The notes under the pieces were generated by a model. The model made no database searches, had not been told where the DNA came from, and saw nothing but the letters and a program-made list of their open reading frames with translations. The position numbers and the translations under genes are program-made. 64,000 nt of DNA from Turbatrix aceti (lineage: Eukaryota; Nematoda; Chromadorea; Rhabditida; Panagrolaimidae), in NCBI GenBank assembly GCA_963969345.1, contig OZ017769.1, forward strand, positions 3,534,816-3,598,815. The letters run 5' to 3'. Positions within the stretch are counted from its first letter, which is position 1. The number at the start of each line of letters is the position of its first letter. Positions 9,401-20,383 of the stretch are shown here, piece by piece.

Positions 9401-12400
9401 AAAATTAAATTTAAATTTGTAAAAAAATAAAATAAAAAACGATCGCTCAAAACCACGAAACTTTTATTTTTGATTTCGCGTGAAAATCAAAAATAAAAAA
9501 AATGATTTCAATGCAAAATTATTTCAAAAAGTTAAATTATTAAAATGAGGCCTAAAAAATAAAACCCTAAAAAGTAACAAAATAATGAAAAAATTATAGT
9601 AAGAAGAAAAAAGTAACGTTCAAAAAACGGCTTTGATCGTTACTTTTGAATTCGTTTCGGGATACCAGGCGATCGTAAATAATTTGGGATTGAATATTTT
9701 GTTATAGTTCTTTCATTCATATTTTTGTTTCTTATTATACTATCGTTATCGTTTCACTTTTTTCCGGTAAAAACCAACCTGTTCTTTTGAATTCAGCAAC
9801 CTTTTGCCGCGAGTAGACAACTGAACGTGTCCATTGACGACGATCTCGTTTGTCGAGCCGGCGACCAGTTGATAGAAAAGCTTCGTTGCCTCGAACGAAA
9901 TCACCTTGTTGGTCGGCGTGACAAAAAGCTCAATGAGAAGTCCGTCATCGTTTGAACCCGAACCCGCTTCAAGGGTAGCCGGAGGGATGACCAGTTGCGG
10001 GATTTCCCCGATATCCGAGAATGCTTCGCTTGGGTTGTGTCCTGGGAGCATTTCAACCTAAAAATTAAAAACAAAAACCGTTCAATTCCACGAATTTTTC
10101 TTTTTTTGTCTTTAAAACTCACATTTTCCAATCCCAACCGAAGTCTGCGGACAACGAGAGGTATCGTAAGTGGATTCATGAGTCTGACAATTATCCTGAA
10201 CCTTTCAAAAGGCGGAGTTGGTTTTCTGGCTCTGTTGGGGGTTTCTGCGCCGGCGTACATCGGGCACGGATATTTTATCATCCTGCCCCCGCTTCCAGCC
10301 GCGTAGGCCGAAGCTTCGAGGTCCTGCCAGACAACTTCGCCCTCCCGATCGTTGGCTTCGTCGGCAAATACCTGTTCGGGTCGTTCGCCGAAGACCGTGA
10401 TCAGTGATTCGTTGTCCGCAATCGGGACGTGCAAAAGTGGATTCTCCTCGACGCCCTCTCCGGTCATGGATTCAACATACTTGACCAAAAATGCGTGTTG
10501 TCGTTCAATTGTCTGCGGAGACGCGTGTCGGAGCAACCGAATGGCACAATCCCGACGATAGCGTGGATCCAGGCTGTTGACAGCCAACATATGCAAAATA
10601 TGGTCCTCGGCAAAAACCCACGCCTTGTCGAGGTACTCGGGAGCCGCCTGGTCGTAACAGTAGAGCGCGAGGCTCGGCAGGCCCGCCTGACCGAACCAAT
10701 TTCCGGCAAGGACGTAGTGGAAGGCCTCGCGGCGGTGCATTTTGGCTTTCGCGTAGAGGATGGCTGCTTTCTGGTATACCACGCCTCGGATGAGGGGAGA
10801 GAGGTTGGATGCCGTCAGTCGGATGAGGTGGTTCGCGGCCTCGAGGAAGTGTCCGACTCGGGTGAGTACTTCTACGCCAAAGACAGCGCATCGAAGGGCC
10901 AACATGGGTTGTCTGGAAGATTTTTGGTAAAAAGTGGGAAAAATCGTCGTAAGACCATAGGAAAATCGGGATAAGCCAATTTTTTTTTTGTAAATTTTTT
11001 TTGCCTTAAAAAATGTTTTTTTTCTACAAAAATTTATTGCAAGTTTAAAAAAATTTGAAATACAATTCAAAAAATTTTAGAAAATGCAAAAATCTAAAAA
11101 ATATTTTGCAAAAAAAAATAAATTTTTTTTCCAGAAAAAATATTGCAAAAAAATATTTTGCACAAAAATAATTTTTTTACCAGAAAAAAATATCGAAAAA
11201 AAATATTTTACACAAAAATAAAAATTCTAAAAAATTTTTTTTTCGATTTTCGCAAAAAAAAGTATTTTTCTTTTTTTTTGGCAGATTTTTAAATAAATCT
11301 AAAAATTATAACTGCGGCGTAAAACTCACAGGCAAGTGACGTAATGATTGAGCGAGTTCTCAAGATATCCCAACTCGGACTGCTTCGACGACAACTGTCC
11401 CTCGGCCATGAGCTGTCCAACCGCAGTCATTTCCAGGGCTCCAGCATAGTAAAACCACGCCTGATCATTTGAGAAGTCCTTCCTGATCGTGTGGTACAGA
11501 AACAGCGCGTAGCCATACAACCCGAAGAGAAACGCCAGATCCGCGAGTCGCCTGGTCTGGAGTTCCGTCGATTCCGCGCCGTACTTTACCGGTCCTGAGG
11601 GGGCCGGGGAAGCCGCCGACGACGCAACTGAGAGCCATTTTCTCACGCTTGTGAAAGACTTCTGGAAACCTCGGCGATTCTGAAGGACCTGGTCGTGCGT
11701 GAGGATGGTCCGCTCGACGAATGGCACGAGGGAGCGCTTGACGAACTTTTCGACGAATTCTCGGAGGCGTTCGCGGTCTTCGACGGAGAGACACTGACCG
11801 TGGATGCTGCCAATGCTGATGGCGGCCAGGGAAGTGGAAATTGAGTCTTGAAAGGATTTTTGGACAACCGGAGAGGATGGGATGCCACCGATGAGGGCGG
11901 AGGTCGTCGCGAAGACCCCGGATGAAGATAGTGAGAAGGGGGAGAGGGATGGAAGGGTGGAGGTCGCGGAGACGGATATACTGGTATCGATTGGGGACTG
12001 AAAACAATAAAACATAGTCAAAATAGGCCAAAACTAGTTTTTTTGACAAAAAAAGCGTTTTGTGAAGTAAAAACGTTTATGTTGGGTGTCTCGAAGGGAA
12101 AAAACATGGAATATCGTAAAGTAAAGTAAATTACGGTACAATGTTATGTAACGTATTACTTTTCACTTTCATGAGTAACATTTTTCATACGTTTTTTGTT
12201 ACTTTTGAGATGACTTTTCTTATCGTAAAATTGCGTTCATTTCAGTTATTATGCATCGTAAATTTTTATTACTTTTGTGAGTAACGCTTTTTTAAAACAC
12301 GTTCTGCGAGCCGATTTGGGATCGGCGACCCAGCTAATTTACGCCTTCAAATGTTTTGTGCCCAAGTTGTAGGGGGGCATATGGAAGGTTCCAAACGGTT

Positions 12401-15400
12401 AAAAAATTTTCCAGATGCCGGATTCTGGAGCTAGGGCTTCTCGACTGTTTCGACGTCAAAATTTCAAACTGCTTCTAAAAATCTGATTTTTGGCATACAG
12501 GGGTATCTTGGCACGATAAATCGACTGGTGTATTTGGTTTTCTCAAAAAACACCTGACTTTTTTGAAAAAATTGATTTTTGTCGATTTACCTGTATTTAC
12601 CGTCAAAAATTGACTGCGGCGTCCAGGAGAGAACTCCACGGGAAATTTTGAAGCCGGAATCGGATAGTCCATCTTTTTAGACGTCGAATGAGGTATAACA
12701 CGAAAAAAAATCGATACTATATTTTGACCATCCTTGGGTTTGAATGGCGCGCACTCGGTAAAAAGGGCCTAAATCGAGTTTCTGAAATGAATTTTTGTAT
12801 AGTTGGAAAAATCTGATTTTTGCTTTCCAGGGGTAACTTGGCACGAGAAATCTATTGAAGTATACAGATTTCTCAAAAAACATCTGATTTTTATGAAATG
12901 CTTGATCTTTTTGTTCTACCGTCAATTACTGTCACAAAATTGGCTGCAACGTCCGAGTAAAAATTCACGGGTAGTTTTGACGCCGGCATCGGATTACACG
13001 TCTTTTTTGACGTCGAATGAGGTATGACACGAAAAAATATCGATACTATATGATGACCATATGCCGGTATTTGTCGCGCGCACTCGGTAAAAAAAGCGTG
13101 CAAGCCTCTTTTTCCCGAAAAAGACGTGGGCGCTCGTAACAGGAGTCATGTTCAAAAAAACGCCCTGAAGCCAATTTTTGTTTGTTACCCTTGCGGTCAT
13201 CTGGAGATGATTGGGCATGTCCGAAATATTGTTTTCAGCGACATGCGTTTTTTATTCGAAGATTTTGCGTATTGCCACTGGCATTGAAGACGAACGCACG
13301 TAAACTAATTTTGAGCTGGTAAAACAATACTTCGGACATGCCCAATCAACTCCAGATGACCGCAAGGGTAACAAACAAAAATTGGCTTCAGGGCGTTTTT
13401 TTGAACATGACTCCTGTTACGAGCGCGCACGTCTTTTTCGGGAAAAAGAGGCTTGCACGCTTTTTTTACCGAGTGCGCGCGACAAATACCGATTGTTCAA
13501 GAGTTGAATTTTCGGCATCAGTCGAGATGTCATACCTCATTCGACGTCAAAAAAGACGTGTAATCCGATGCCGGCGTCAAAACTACCCGTGAAGTTTTCT
13601 CCCGGACGTTGCAGCCAATTTTGTGACAGTAATTGACGGTAGAACAAAAAGATCAAGCATTTCATAAAAATCAGATGTTTTTTGAGAAATCTGTATACTT
13701 CAATAGATTTCTCGTGCCAAGTTACCCCTGGAAAGCAAAAATCAGATTTTTCCAACTATACAAAAATTCATTTCAGAAACTCGATTTAGGCCCTTTTTAC
13801 CGAGTGCGCGCCATTCAAACCCAAGGATGGTCAAAATATAGTATCGATTTTTTTTCGTGTTATACCTCATTCGACGTCTAAAAAGATGGACTATCCGATT
13901 CCGGCTTCAAAATTTCCCGTGGAGTTCTCTCCTGGACGCCGCAGTCAATTTTTGACGGTAAATACAGGTAAATCGACAAAAATCAATTTTTTCAAAAAAG
14001 TCAGGTGTTTTTTGAGAAAACCAAATACACCAGTCGATTTATCGTGCCAAGATACCCCTGTATATCAGTTTGAAATTTATGACGTCGAAACAGTCGAGAA
14101 GCCCTAGCTCCAGAATCCGGCATCTGGAAAATTTTTTAAGGCCCGTTTGGAACCTTCCATATGCCCCCCTACAACTTGGGCACAAAACATTTGAAGGTGT
14201 AAATTAGCTGGGTCGCGGCCTTCACCTTATTCCAAAATCGGCTCGCAGAACGTGTTTTAAGAGACAGTCCACGACAGGATTTAGGAACAAGGGGGAAACG
14301 AGGACAAGGCTTTTTTACACTTTCAAATGTTTTAAGCCAGAATTGTTCCCCACCCCTTGGAAGGTCTAAAACCGCAATACACAGATTTTTAAAAAAATCG
14401 GAATCTGTAGTTTTGGCTTCTGGAAGGTTTTGACACAAGTTGATGCCATGCGCTGCGTTCATGAGTAAAAAAGCTGAAAATTTTTTTAGGGGGGTTTTTA
14501 GGGAAGGGGAACACGGTGTCGTAGTCAGATTTTTTTTATCGTTACGGTAAGTGCCAATTTTAGGCTTAATTGTTTGGTTTTTTGGGCACCACAGGTTGGG
14601 TATTTGTTGCCTGAGATTGCCAAGATTATCCTATCTTCTTCCCCGTGTTTTTACGCCTCGAATGATGTATAACACAAAATTTTAAAAGTTGGATAAAGTT
14701 GTCATTTTTGACTATTTTTGACGCGCACTCGAGTAAAAAGCGCGCGCACCGTCTCTTTTTCGCCTCGCTGGTCGAAAAAGTGATGCGCGCGCACGTAACA
14801 GGAGTCAACTTTGAAAAATTGTCCTGAAGTCAGTTTTTGTTTTTATTGCTTGCGGTTACTTTGCTGGGTTTGGGCATGTCCCAAAGATTGTTTTAAGCTA
14901 CTTGTGCTCTTTATTGCATAAATTTCCGATCAGTTACGGCATTTGAAAGTTCATGTTTCTTTTGTTGCCTGCAGCACTGCGCAAAATTAACCGATAAAAA
15001 GGAAAAATGGCTGAAAACAATCTTTGGGACATGCCCAAACCCAGCAAAGTAACCGCAAGCATTAAAAACAAAAACTGACTTCAGGACAATTTTTCAAAGT
15101 TGACTCCTGTTACGTGCGCGCGCATCACTTTTTCGACCAGCGAGGCGAAAAAGAGACGGTGCGCGCCAGAGATGGCAATTCTGATGGGTTTGATCGCGTA
15201 CTTTTCACAACCAATTGAAATGAAGTAATGCAAAGTGATAGTGCCAAGGGTAGTAATTACATTTGAGATATTATAATTTGCTTAGCGCATTAATTGGCAT
15301 AATGACGCGCGCCGTAATTAACTTTTTTTAAACTTTAAAAATTTTATTTCTCAAAAACTACTGCACTTTTAGAAACGGATGACATATCATTCGACTCAGT

Positions 15401-17818
15401 TTTTCATGGGAAATTTTATAAAAATATAAAAAGGATAGTTCACGATTTAAAATAATGCCGAAATAAAAAGTGCCATTTTGACATTTTTAGTTTGGCACTT
15501 TTTTAAATCGTGACCCCTTCTTTTTATATTTTTATAAAATTGCCCATGAAAAACTGAGTCGAATGATATGCCATCCGTTTCAAAAAGTGCAGTAGTTTTT
15601 GAGAAATAAAATTTTTAAAGTTTAAAAAACGTTAATTACGGCGCGCGTCATTATGCCAATTAATGCGCTAAGCAAATTATAATATCTCAAATGTAATTAC
15701 TACCCTTGGCACTATAACTTTGCATTACTTCATTTCTTGTTGTGAAAAGTACGCGATCAAACCCATCAGATCACTTTTTTGCGCGCTTTTTACTCGAGTG
15801 TGCGTCAAAAATAGTCAAAAATGACAACTTTATCCAACTTTTAAAATTTTGTGTTATACATCATTCGAGGCGTAAAAACACGGGGAAGAAGATAGGATAT
15901 ATCATTGTGGGCACATCTGAATACCCAACCTGTGGTGGCCAAAAAACCAAACAATTAAGCCTAAAATTGGCACTTACCGTAACGATAAAAAAAATCTGAC
16001 TACGACACCGTGTTCCCCTTCCTTAAAAACCCCCCTAAAAAAATTTTCAGCTTTTTTACTCATGAACGCAGCGCGTGGCATCAACTTGTGTCAAAACCTT
16101 CCAGAAGCCAAAACTACAGATTCCGATTTTTTTTAAAATCTGTGTATTGCGGTTTTAGACCTTCCTAGGGGTGGGGAACAATTCTGGCTCAAAACATTTG
16201 AAAGTGTAAAAAAGCCTTGTCCTCGGTCCGAAATCCTGTCGTGGACTGCCTCTTAAATACTTTTCAGTAACTTTTAGGATAATTTTTTTCTATTTGCCAA
16301 ATTATTCTAAAATCACTTTTTTGGCCCAAAAAAACCAAAAATCTCATTTTTAGCCAATCAAAGGGCAAAACAAGTTATTCAGTTCACAACCCATTTTTTA
16401 CCCAAAAAAACATAGTTTTTAGCCCAAACTCACCAACGCAGTCTCAGACTGTCTACTTTCCATCAATTTCTGTCTTGCAAGCTCCAATCCAGCCACCAGG
16501 CCCTTGTACTTGACATCCAAATACTGATGCCATGGATCTGGCATCTCAGAATTCTGCGTCGAGTTAATTTTGAGCAAATAACAACTTTCCGCTCCAAAAG
16601 CCGCCGTAACCTGACCAAAAATCTCGTTTGCCCTAAATTTTCCAATTTGCGCTACAAAACACTCCCTCAAAAAAAACAAACTTCTGATCGTCAGCGGTGG
16701 CTTCATCGTGCAGGAGAACGTGGTACTTCAGAACATCCGGCAGAAACCACCTCGGCGGCGAGCAATGGGCCGGCCCGATCGTCGCCGCAGCCGCGGATGC
16801 CGTCCCATCAGATGACCCGTGCTGCTGGGTGCCCTGGCGATGGACGAGTTTCTGCAGCTCGCTCACCGGGTCGTCATCGGCTGTAGAGGTCACGAAGAGA
16901 CATCCGAGGTAGGTCTTGAAAAAATCGTTGTCGGAAGGCTCCAGCCAGTGGCAGAGAGTGTCGCGGAAGATGCCATCCCAGACATCGGATTCTGCCTGCT
17001 TGGGGATTCTTGATATGGCCTAAAAAATCGTAAAACTATGAAAATGGATGAAAAATACACCAAAAAGGGGGAAATTGGGGTTTTTGTGAGCGAAGCAAAC
17101 TAGCAAAAACCTGCGGAGCGTTTTCGACAGGTTGCCCCTGTTGCTTCGCGTTCCAAACTGCCTGGACTATTTTTTGAGTCATCTGGATAATTTCGCACGT
17201 CGACTGGCCTTCAGGGCGCGTTTGAAGCATCCGAGAGGGGAAAACGCGTGCTTTTTATGGGATTTTAGGGAGAAAAGTATCGTAACTCACTTCTTGGAGG
17301 ACAAAAGGTAAAACCGTATTGCTGAGCAGCGTTCCGTCTTTCGCAATGTCTCGGAAGTCGAAATGTACTTTGCTCGCTAGCTGTTGGCCGTTTGGATCCT
17401 GAAAATGTTGTTTTTTGTTTTCAAATGAAAGAAAATGATTTTTATTAATCGAGCGTACATCGATGACCAGCCAGAGTCCCAAAAGAAACCAAAAACATCC
17501 TATCCGACATGCACAAGCACGCATAACTCACATGCAAGCTGACTGCCACGTGAGTCACCGTCCCCGATAAAAAAATTTATTTGTTTAAAAAAAAGTCCCA
17601 CTCACCTTTATGACGAACGCCACGCTGGCAAACGGGCACAAAAGATCGGCAAATGACGCCACGTTGTTCTTCGCGCAGACAGCATCGGCGCCGGACGACG
17701 AAAGCACCGCTATGAGCGGACGAAGGCCGCAGTGACTGACGACGTCGACGTTGGAAGCAGCCGACGACGAAGTGCCACCGCCGCCGTTGGCCGGCGTCGT
17801 TAGGCTCACCGCTGCCAT
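6427..17818 (-). CDS. TRAPPC8: TRAPP complex subunit 8 (TRAPPC8/Trs85)
   Basis: Eleven exons, all phase-consistent: 17606-17818, 17291-17398, 17111-17203, 16682-17019, 16434-16632, 11330-11997, 10123-10912, 9779-10057, 8677-9301, 7474-8242 and 6427-6964, giving 1539 residues (the human protein is about 1435). Diagnostic stretches are PRWFLPDVLKYHVLLHDE, SCYLLKINS, DPWHQYL, DQAWFYYAGALEMTAV and SLLWKAQV. TRAPPC8 is the TRAPPIII-specific subunit that acts with Rab1 in ER-Golgi traffic and autophagy. The central part is helical and TPR-like; the last third is beta-rich. The third exon boundary at 17203 has a weak acceptor (GGCCAG) chosen for phase. Intron 5 is 4.4 kb and full of palindromic elements, while most others are 50-500 bp. 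It faces SRP14 across about 300 bp and leads a tight minus-strand cluster with vha-10 and ubl-5. Confidence 0.93.
7129..9690. repeat. Intron repeat with GATCGTTAC / GCGATCGTAA motif
   Basis: Three introns of TRAPPC8 contain related sequence: about 7132-7190 and 9630-9690 on the plus strand and 8475-8545 on the minus strand. Each has GAATTCGTxTCGGGAxACCA next to GCGATCGTAA, with GTTACTTTT words around it. These are small dispersed repeats embedded in introns. They do not overlap exons. Confidence 0.5.
10913..11329. other. AT-homopolymer intron of TRAPPC8
   Basis: Intron 6 (417 bp) is almost entirely A- and T-runs, with blocks such as AAAAATATTTTGCA repeated around 11098-11170. No gene or element seen. 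Sequencing error in the runs is possible. Confidence 0.6.
12100..12291. repeat. Dispersed intronic repeat (copy 1)
   Basis: The segment 12140-12240, with ATTACTTTTCACTTTCATGA, GTAACATTTTTCAT, TTTTTTGTTACTTTT and TATCGTAAAATTGCG in order, reappears in reverse orientation at about 19485-19610 inside SAS-6 intron 2. It is therefore a dispersed repeat family rather than gene-specific sequence. Confidence 0.6.
12296..14256. mobile_element. Foldback (palindromic) element 1, TTAA-flanked, 1961 bp
   Basis: An almost perfect palindrome. The left arm runs from 12296 to about 13235 and the right arm from about 13326 to 14256, with a loop of roughly 90 bp. Ends read AACACGTTCTGCGAGCC and its complement, flanked by TTAA at 12292-12295 and 14257-14260, the target used by piggyBac-like elements. 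Each arm contains two related units of roughly 350 bp joined in tandem (each with GACGTCGAATGAGGTAT and GCGCGCACTCGGTAAAAA), so four units exist in all. The arms are so alike that open frames in them translate identically on opposite strands. It has no recognisable transposase and sits in TRAPPC8 intron 5. Confidence 0.85.
14261..16252. mobile_element. Foldback element 2, TTAA-flanked, 1992 bp, with a nested insertion
   Basis: It starts GAGACAGTCCACGACAGG and ends with the complement, one mismatch in the first ten bases. It is flanked by TTAA at 14257-14260, shared with element 1, and at 16253-16256. The arms meet near 14890-15020. The core of each arm (CGTAACAGGAGTCA, CCTGAAG.CA.TTTTTGTT, GGGCATGTCC) is related to that of element 1, so the two are members of one superfamily inserted side by side. 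The right arm is interrupted by a third palindrome at 15180-15771. No transposase seen. Confidence 0.85.
15180..15771. mobile_element. Foldback element 3 nested in element 2
   Basis: A 592-bp palindrome with arms starting TCTGATGGGTTTGATCGCG and a short AT-rich centre near 15450-15510. It breaks the right arm of element 2: the matching left-arm sequence is continuous, whereas here GGTGCGCGC and GCGCGCTTTTTACTCG are separated by it plus 10-20 bp of flank. Insertion order is therefore element 2 first, then element 3. Confidence 0.8.
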
Positions 17819-18120
17819 CCGGTGGAACGACGTCACCCGTTAGTTGGTTGCGAAGACAACACGCAAGACTTCTACAAGACGACAACCAAAATAGGACGCC
17901 GGGAAAGGAAACAGCGCATCACAAACAGCCAAACACTAAAGATCAATGCTCCGTGCTGGCTCCCGAGACGCAAAGTCGTCCGCAGGTTGCGCGCACGCAA
18001 AAGTGCCACACGTTCACATTTTTTGCTTCTTTTTCATGAAACTACGAATTTTTGTTTTGCTTGTTTCTTTTACTGTTGTTTTTGGTTTTTTAAAGTTTTG
18101 TTAGTCATTGGGGATTCGGC
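17819..18120. promoter_or_regulatory. Divergent promoter region TRAPPC8 / SRP14
   Basis: 302 bp separate the two divergent start codons. No TATA box is evident. The half next to TRAPPC8 is GC-richer; the half next to SRP14 is T-rich (18020-18100). A shared bidirectional housekeeping promoter is inferred from geometry only. Confidence 0.45.
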
Positions 18121-18629
18121 ATGACGTTGCTGGATAATGATAAGTTCCTGGCGGACCTCGCCAAGCTCCTGCAGAAGCCCAAACTCGGCGGATCGCAGTC
18201 TGTGACGCTTACGATGAAGCCATGTGAGTTATTTTTACTGTTGAGGCTGTGTGATGGATTTCATTTTGTAGACAACGGAACGAACAAGCCGACGCCAAAA
18301 AGTCCGAAACCAGGCTACAAGCCGCCGTCTGAGAAGCTCTGTCTCTTCCGCGCGCACTGTGGCAGCAGCAAGATCAGCACTGTGGTGAGTTGGGGATTTT
18401 ATAAACTGCACGCATGCTTGCTTGGGTAACAATCAACATTCCGGGGATTTTGACTGTTTTTGTTGGAAAAAAAATGTAAAAATAATAAAAAAATTTTTAG
18501 GTAGAATCCAAGAACGTGAACAAGTTTCACCTGTCTTACGTCCAGGTGCTTCGATCCGGCATGGACAACCTCAAAAAGCGGGACAAGAAAAAGAAGCCCG
18601 CGACGAGCGCTGTGACGGCTGCCCAGTGA
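18121..18629 (+). CDS. SRP14: Signal recognition particle 14 kDa protein
   Basis: Three exons, 18121-18223, 18272-18384 and 18501-18629, encode 114 residues, close to the length of worm SRP14 and shorter than the mammalian form with its long tail. The protein starts MTLLDNDKFLADLAKL and contains FRAHCGSSKISTV, KFHLSYVQVLRSGMDNLKKRDKKK, matching the alpha/beta SRP9/14 fold and the basic C-terminus. With SRP9 it binds the Alu domain of SRP RNA and slows elongation while ribosomes dock at the ER. It is divergent from TRAPPC8 and converges with SAS-6: the stop codons are only about 150 bp apart, and the plus-strand AATAAA lies at 18755-18760. Confidence 0.93.
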
Positions 18630-18721
18630 CTGCCCCGAACAAAAAATTTCCACTGCTATCCTCGACAAACGGGACTTTTTCTCCTTTTTTTTTCTCTCCT
18701 GACCGTAATCCAAGCATCTTA

Positions 18722-18760
18722 TTTATTGTTACTCGTTGTTCAGGACAAAATAATAATAAA
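18722..18760. terminator. Overlapping poly(A) signals of SAS-6 and SRP14
   Basis: A minus-strand AATAAA at 18722-18727 (55 nt past the SAS-6 stop) and a plus-strand AATAAA at 18755-18760 (126 nt past the SRP14 stop) overlap in opposite directions. The two mature mRNAs are therefore expected to share complementary 3' ends. Confidence 0.6.
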
Positions 18761-18776
18761 AAATGGTGTCATCTCA

Positions 18777-20383
18777 TCACTTGCCTGAGATTCTGAGACG
18801 TCGGTTGAGATCGTCAGCGAGTCTCGATTTTATGTCGATCTGCACTTTCTGCGACTCGACGTGGTCTTCGAGCTGTCCGACCCTCGTCATCAGCTCTTCC
18901 ACCTTCCCAGCGAAGATTTGAGCATTTTTCTCGGACTCCTCGAGGGCGGCGACGGCAGCATCGCGCTCTGATTCGACTTCCTTCGTCAGGGCGACCTCTT
19001 TGGCCAGGAGTCCTCGAAGCTCGTAGACCTCCCGTTCACGGCGCTGGCCTTTGTTCGTGATTTCAGAGAGAGCGGAGGCGAGACGTTGTTTTTCGTGAAG
19101 CAGGCTCTGGACTTCAGCGGATTTCGCGTCCAGACGTTCCTTCAATTGACCGCCTTCGTCGTCGATTTCTTCCAACTCGACCTGGAGGTTTTGGATTTCT
19201 CCTTGGAGACTTTCGATTTCCTCTTTTTGACGGGATATCACGACTAGACGGAGGTCGGATTCGTCTTTTTTGCTCTGAAATGGGAAACATGGGGGTGAAA
19301 CGTGCAAAAAATGACCGTAAATTTGATATTCGGAGTAAAACTTCAAAGAATGGGGTATTTGGGCCAACAAATTGTAAAAAAACGTCACAAAAGCAAATAC
19401 CGTAACGAACGTAATTTTACAATGGGAAAAAGTAATCCCAAACATAACAAGTTCAAAATAGGTCACAAAAGTAAAAAGAACGTAATCTTACGATAGAAAA
19501 AAGAAGGCCAAAAAGTAACAAAAAATTGATGAAAAAACGTTACTCATAAAAGTAAAAAGTAATATAATTCACAAATCGATACCGTAATCAACGTAACATT
19601 ACGACATATCCCGTTTTTTCCCTTCAAAACACCAACCGTAAAGTCGCATTGAAGATCCGCCAATTCCTGATGTATTCGGTTGTACTGCACTTCAAGCTCA
19701 TTTTTCTCCGCCGACAGATTCTCGAGCTTCTTTCTCAGATCCTCCGCTTCGGTTCTGTAAGCATCCCTGGACTCCGAAATATCTTTCACCGCCTGCCGGA
19801 GGCTATTTCGCTCGTCCACAGTCCTGCTGTGCGTTGACGTGAGCTGCGAGATGTGGGATATGAGGTACCGTACCAGGTCGTCTCCCCGCACCCTCACGAG
19901 TGGTAGCTTGAGTTCACAGTTTGTCGAGAAATGGGAACGGTGCATAAGGTTGACGCTGCATCCACCACTCGAGTCATCGTCGAGCTCGACCTCGACCCAG
20001 TCGTCCTGGCCGGTGCTTCGGACAAAACCGACGACGAGGTCCAGGAGATTGTCAAAATCAGGGTTGATACGCTGCACCTTTCGGAGCGCGTCAAAATCAG
20101 CGCGGGTCAGTTGAAGCCGGTAGACCAGGTCGACCCTACGCTCGTCAAACACCTCGACGACGTAAGCCTTTTGGCCGTCCTTCGTGCTGGTATTGTCGAT
20201 GCGGAGGCGGACTTTTCGTGGTGATCTGAAAACGACGGGTGAAAAAAAGTTGGGTACAATAAAAACTCACAAATCCACAACTCGATTGCTGCTGGAGCGA
20301 ACTTTGACATTCACAACCTCGTCGAACACTGCTATGGGCTTTTTTTGTGGCGCAGAAATTGTGGAAACTATCCTTGAAGTCAT
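18777..20383 (-). CDS. sas-6: SAS-6-like centriole assembly protein
   Basis: Three exons, 20271-20383, 19637-20225 and 18777-19274, encode 399 residues. About residues 40-163 resemble the SAS-6 head: a beta strand (VRLRI), a conserved YRLQLTRADFDAL, LLDLVVGFV, then CSVNLM..SHFS..CELKLPLV, where Phe137 sits at the predicted hairpin tip used for head-to-head contact. It continues as unbroken coiled coil (many heptads of L/V/E/K) to the stop. SAS-6 dimers form the ninefold cartwheel that templates new centrioles. The family's long unstructured C-tail is nearly absent, making it shorter than human (657) and C. elegans (492) proteins. Identity rests on architecture and head motifs; another coiled-coil protein with a PISA-type head is the alternative. 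Confidence 0.7.
19304..19615. repeat. Dispersed intronic repeat (copy 2) in SAS-6 intron 2
   Basis: The reverse complement of about 19485-19610 matches 12140-12240 in TRAPPC8 intron 5 (shared ATGAGTAACxTTTTTTCAT, TTTTTTGTTACTTTT and CTATCGTAAGATTACG). The surrounding intron is made of further GTAACGT/ACGTTAC words. Confidence 0.6.

Noticed and set aside
12677..13881. Mirrored open frames with identical 82-residue translations (12677-12925 minus, 13633-13881 plus)
   Set aside because: They are the two arms of a palindromic element read in opposite directions; the identity reflects the palindrome, not a protein family.
17523..17560. A small extra TRAPPC8 exon between exons 1 and 2 reading VTHVAVSLH
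   Set aside because: No acceptor gives a length divisible by three and direct joining of exon 1 to DPNGQQ aligns well with the family.
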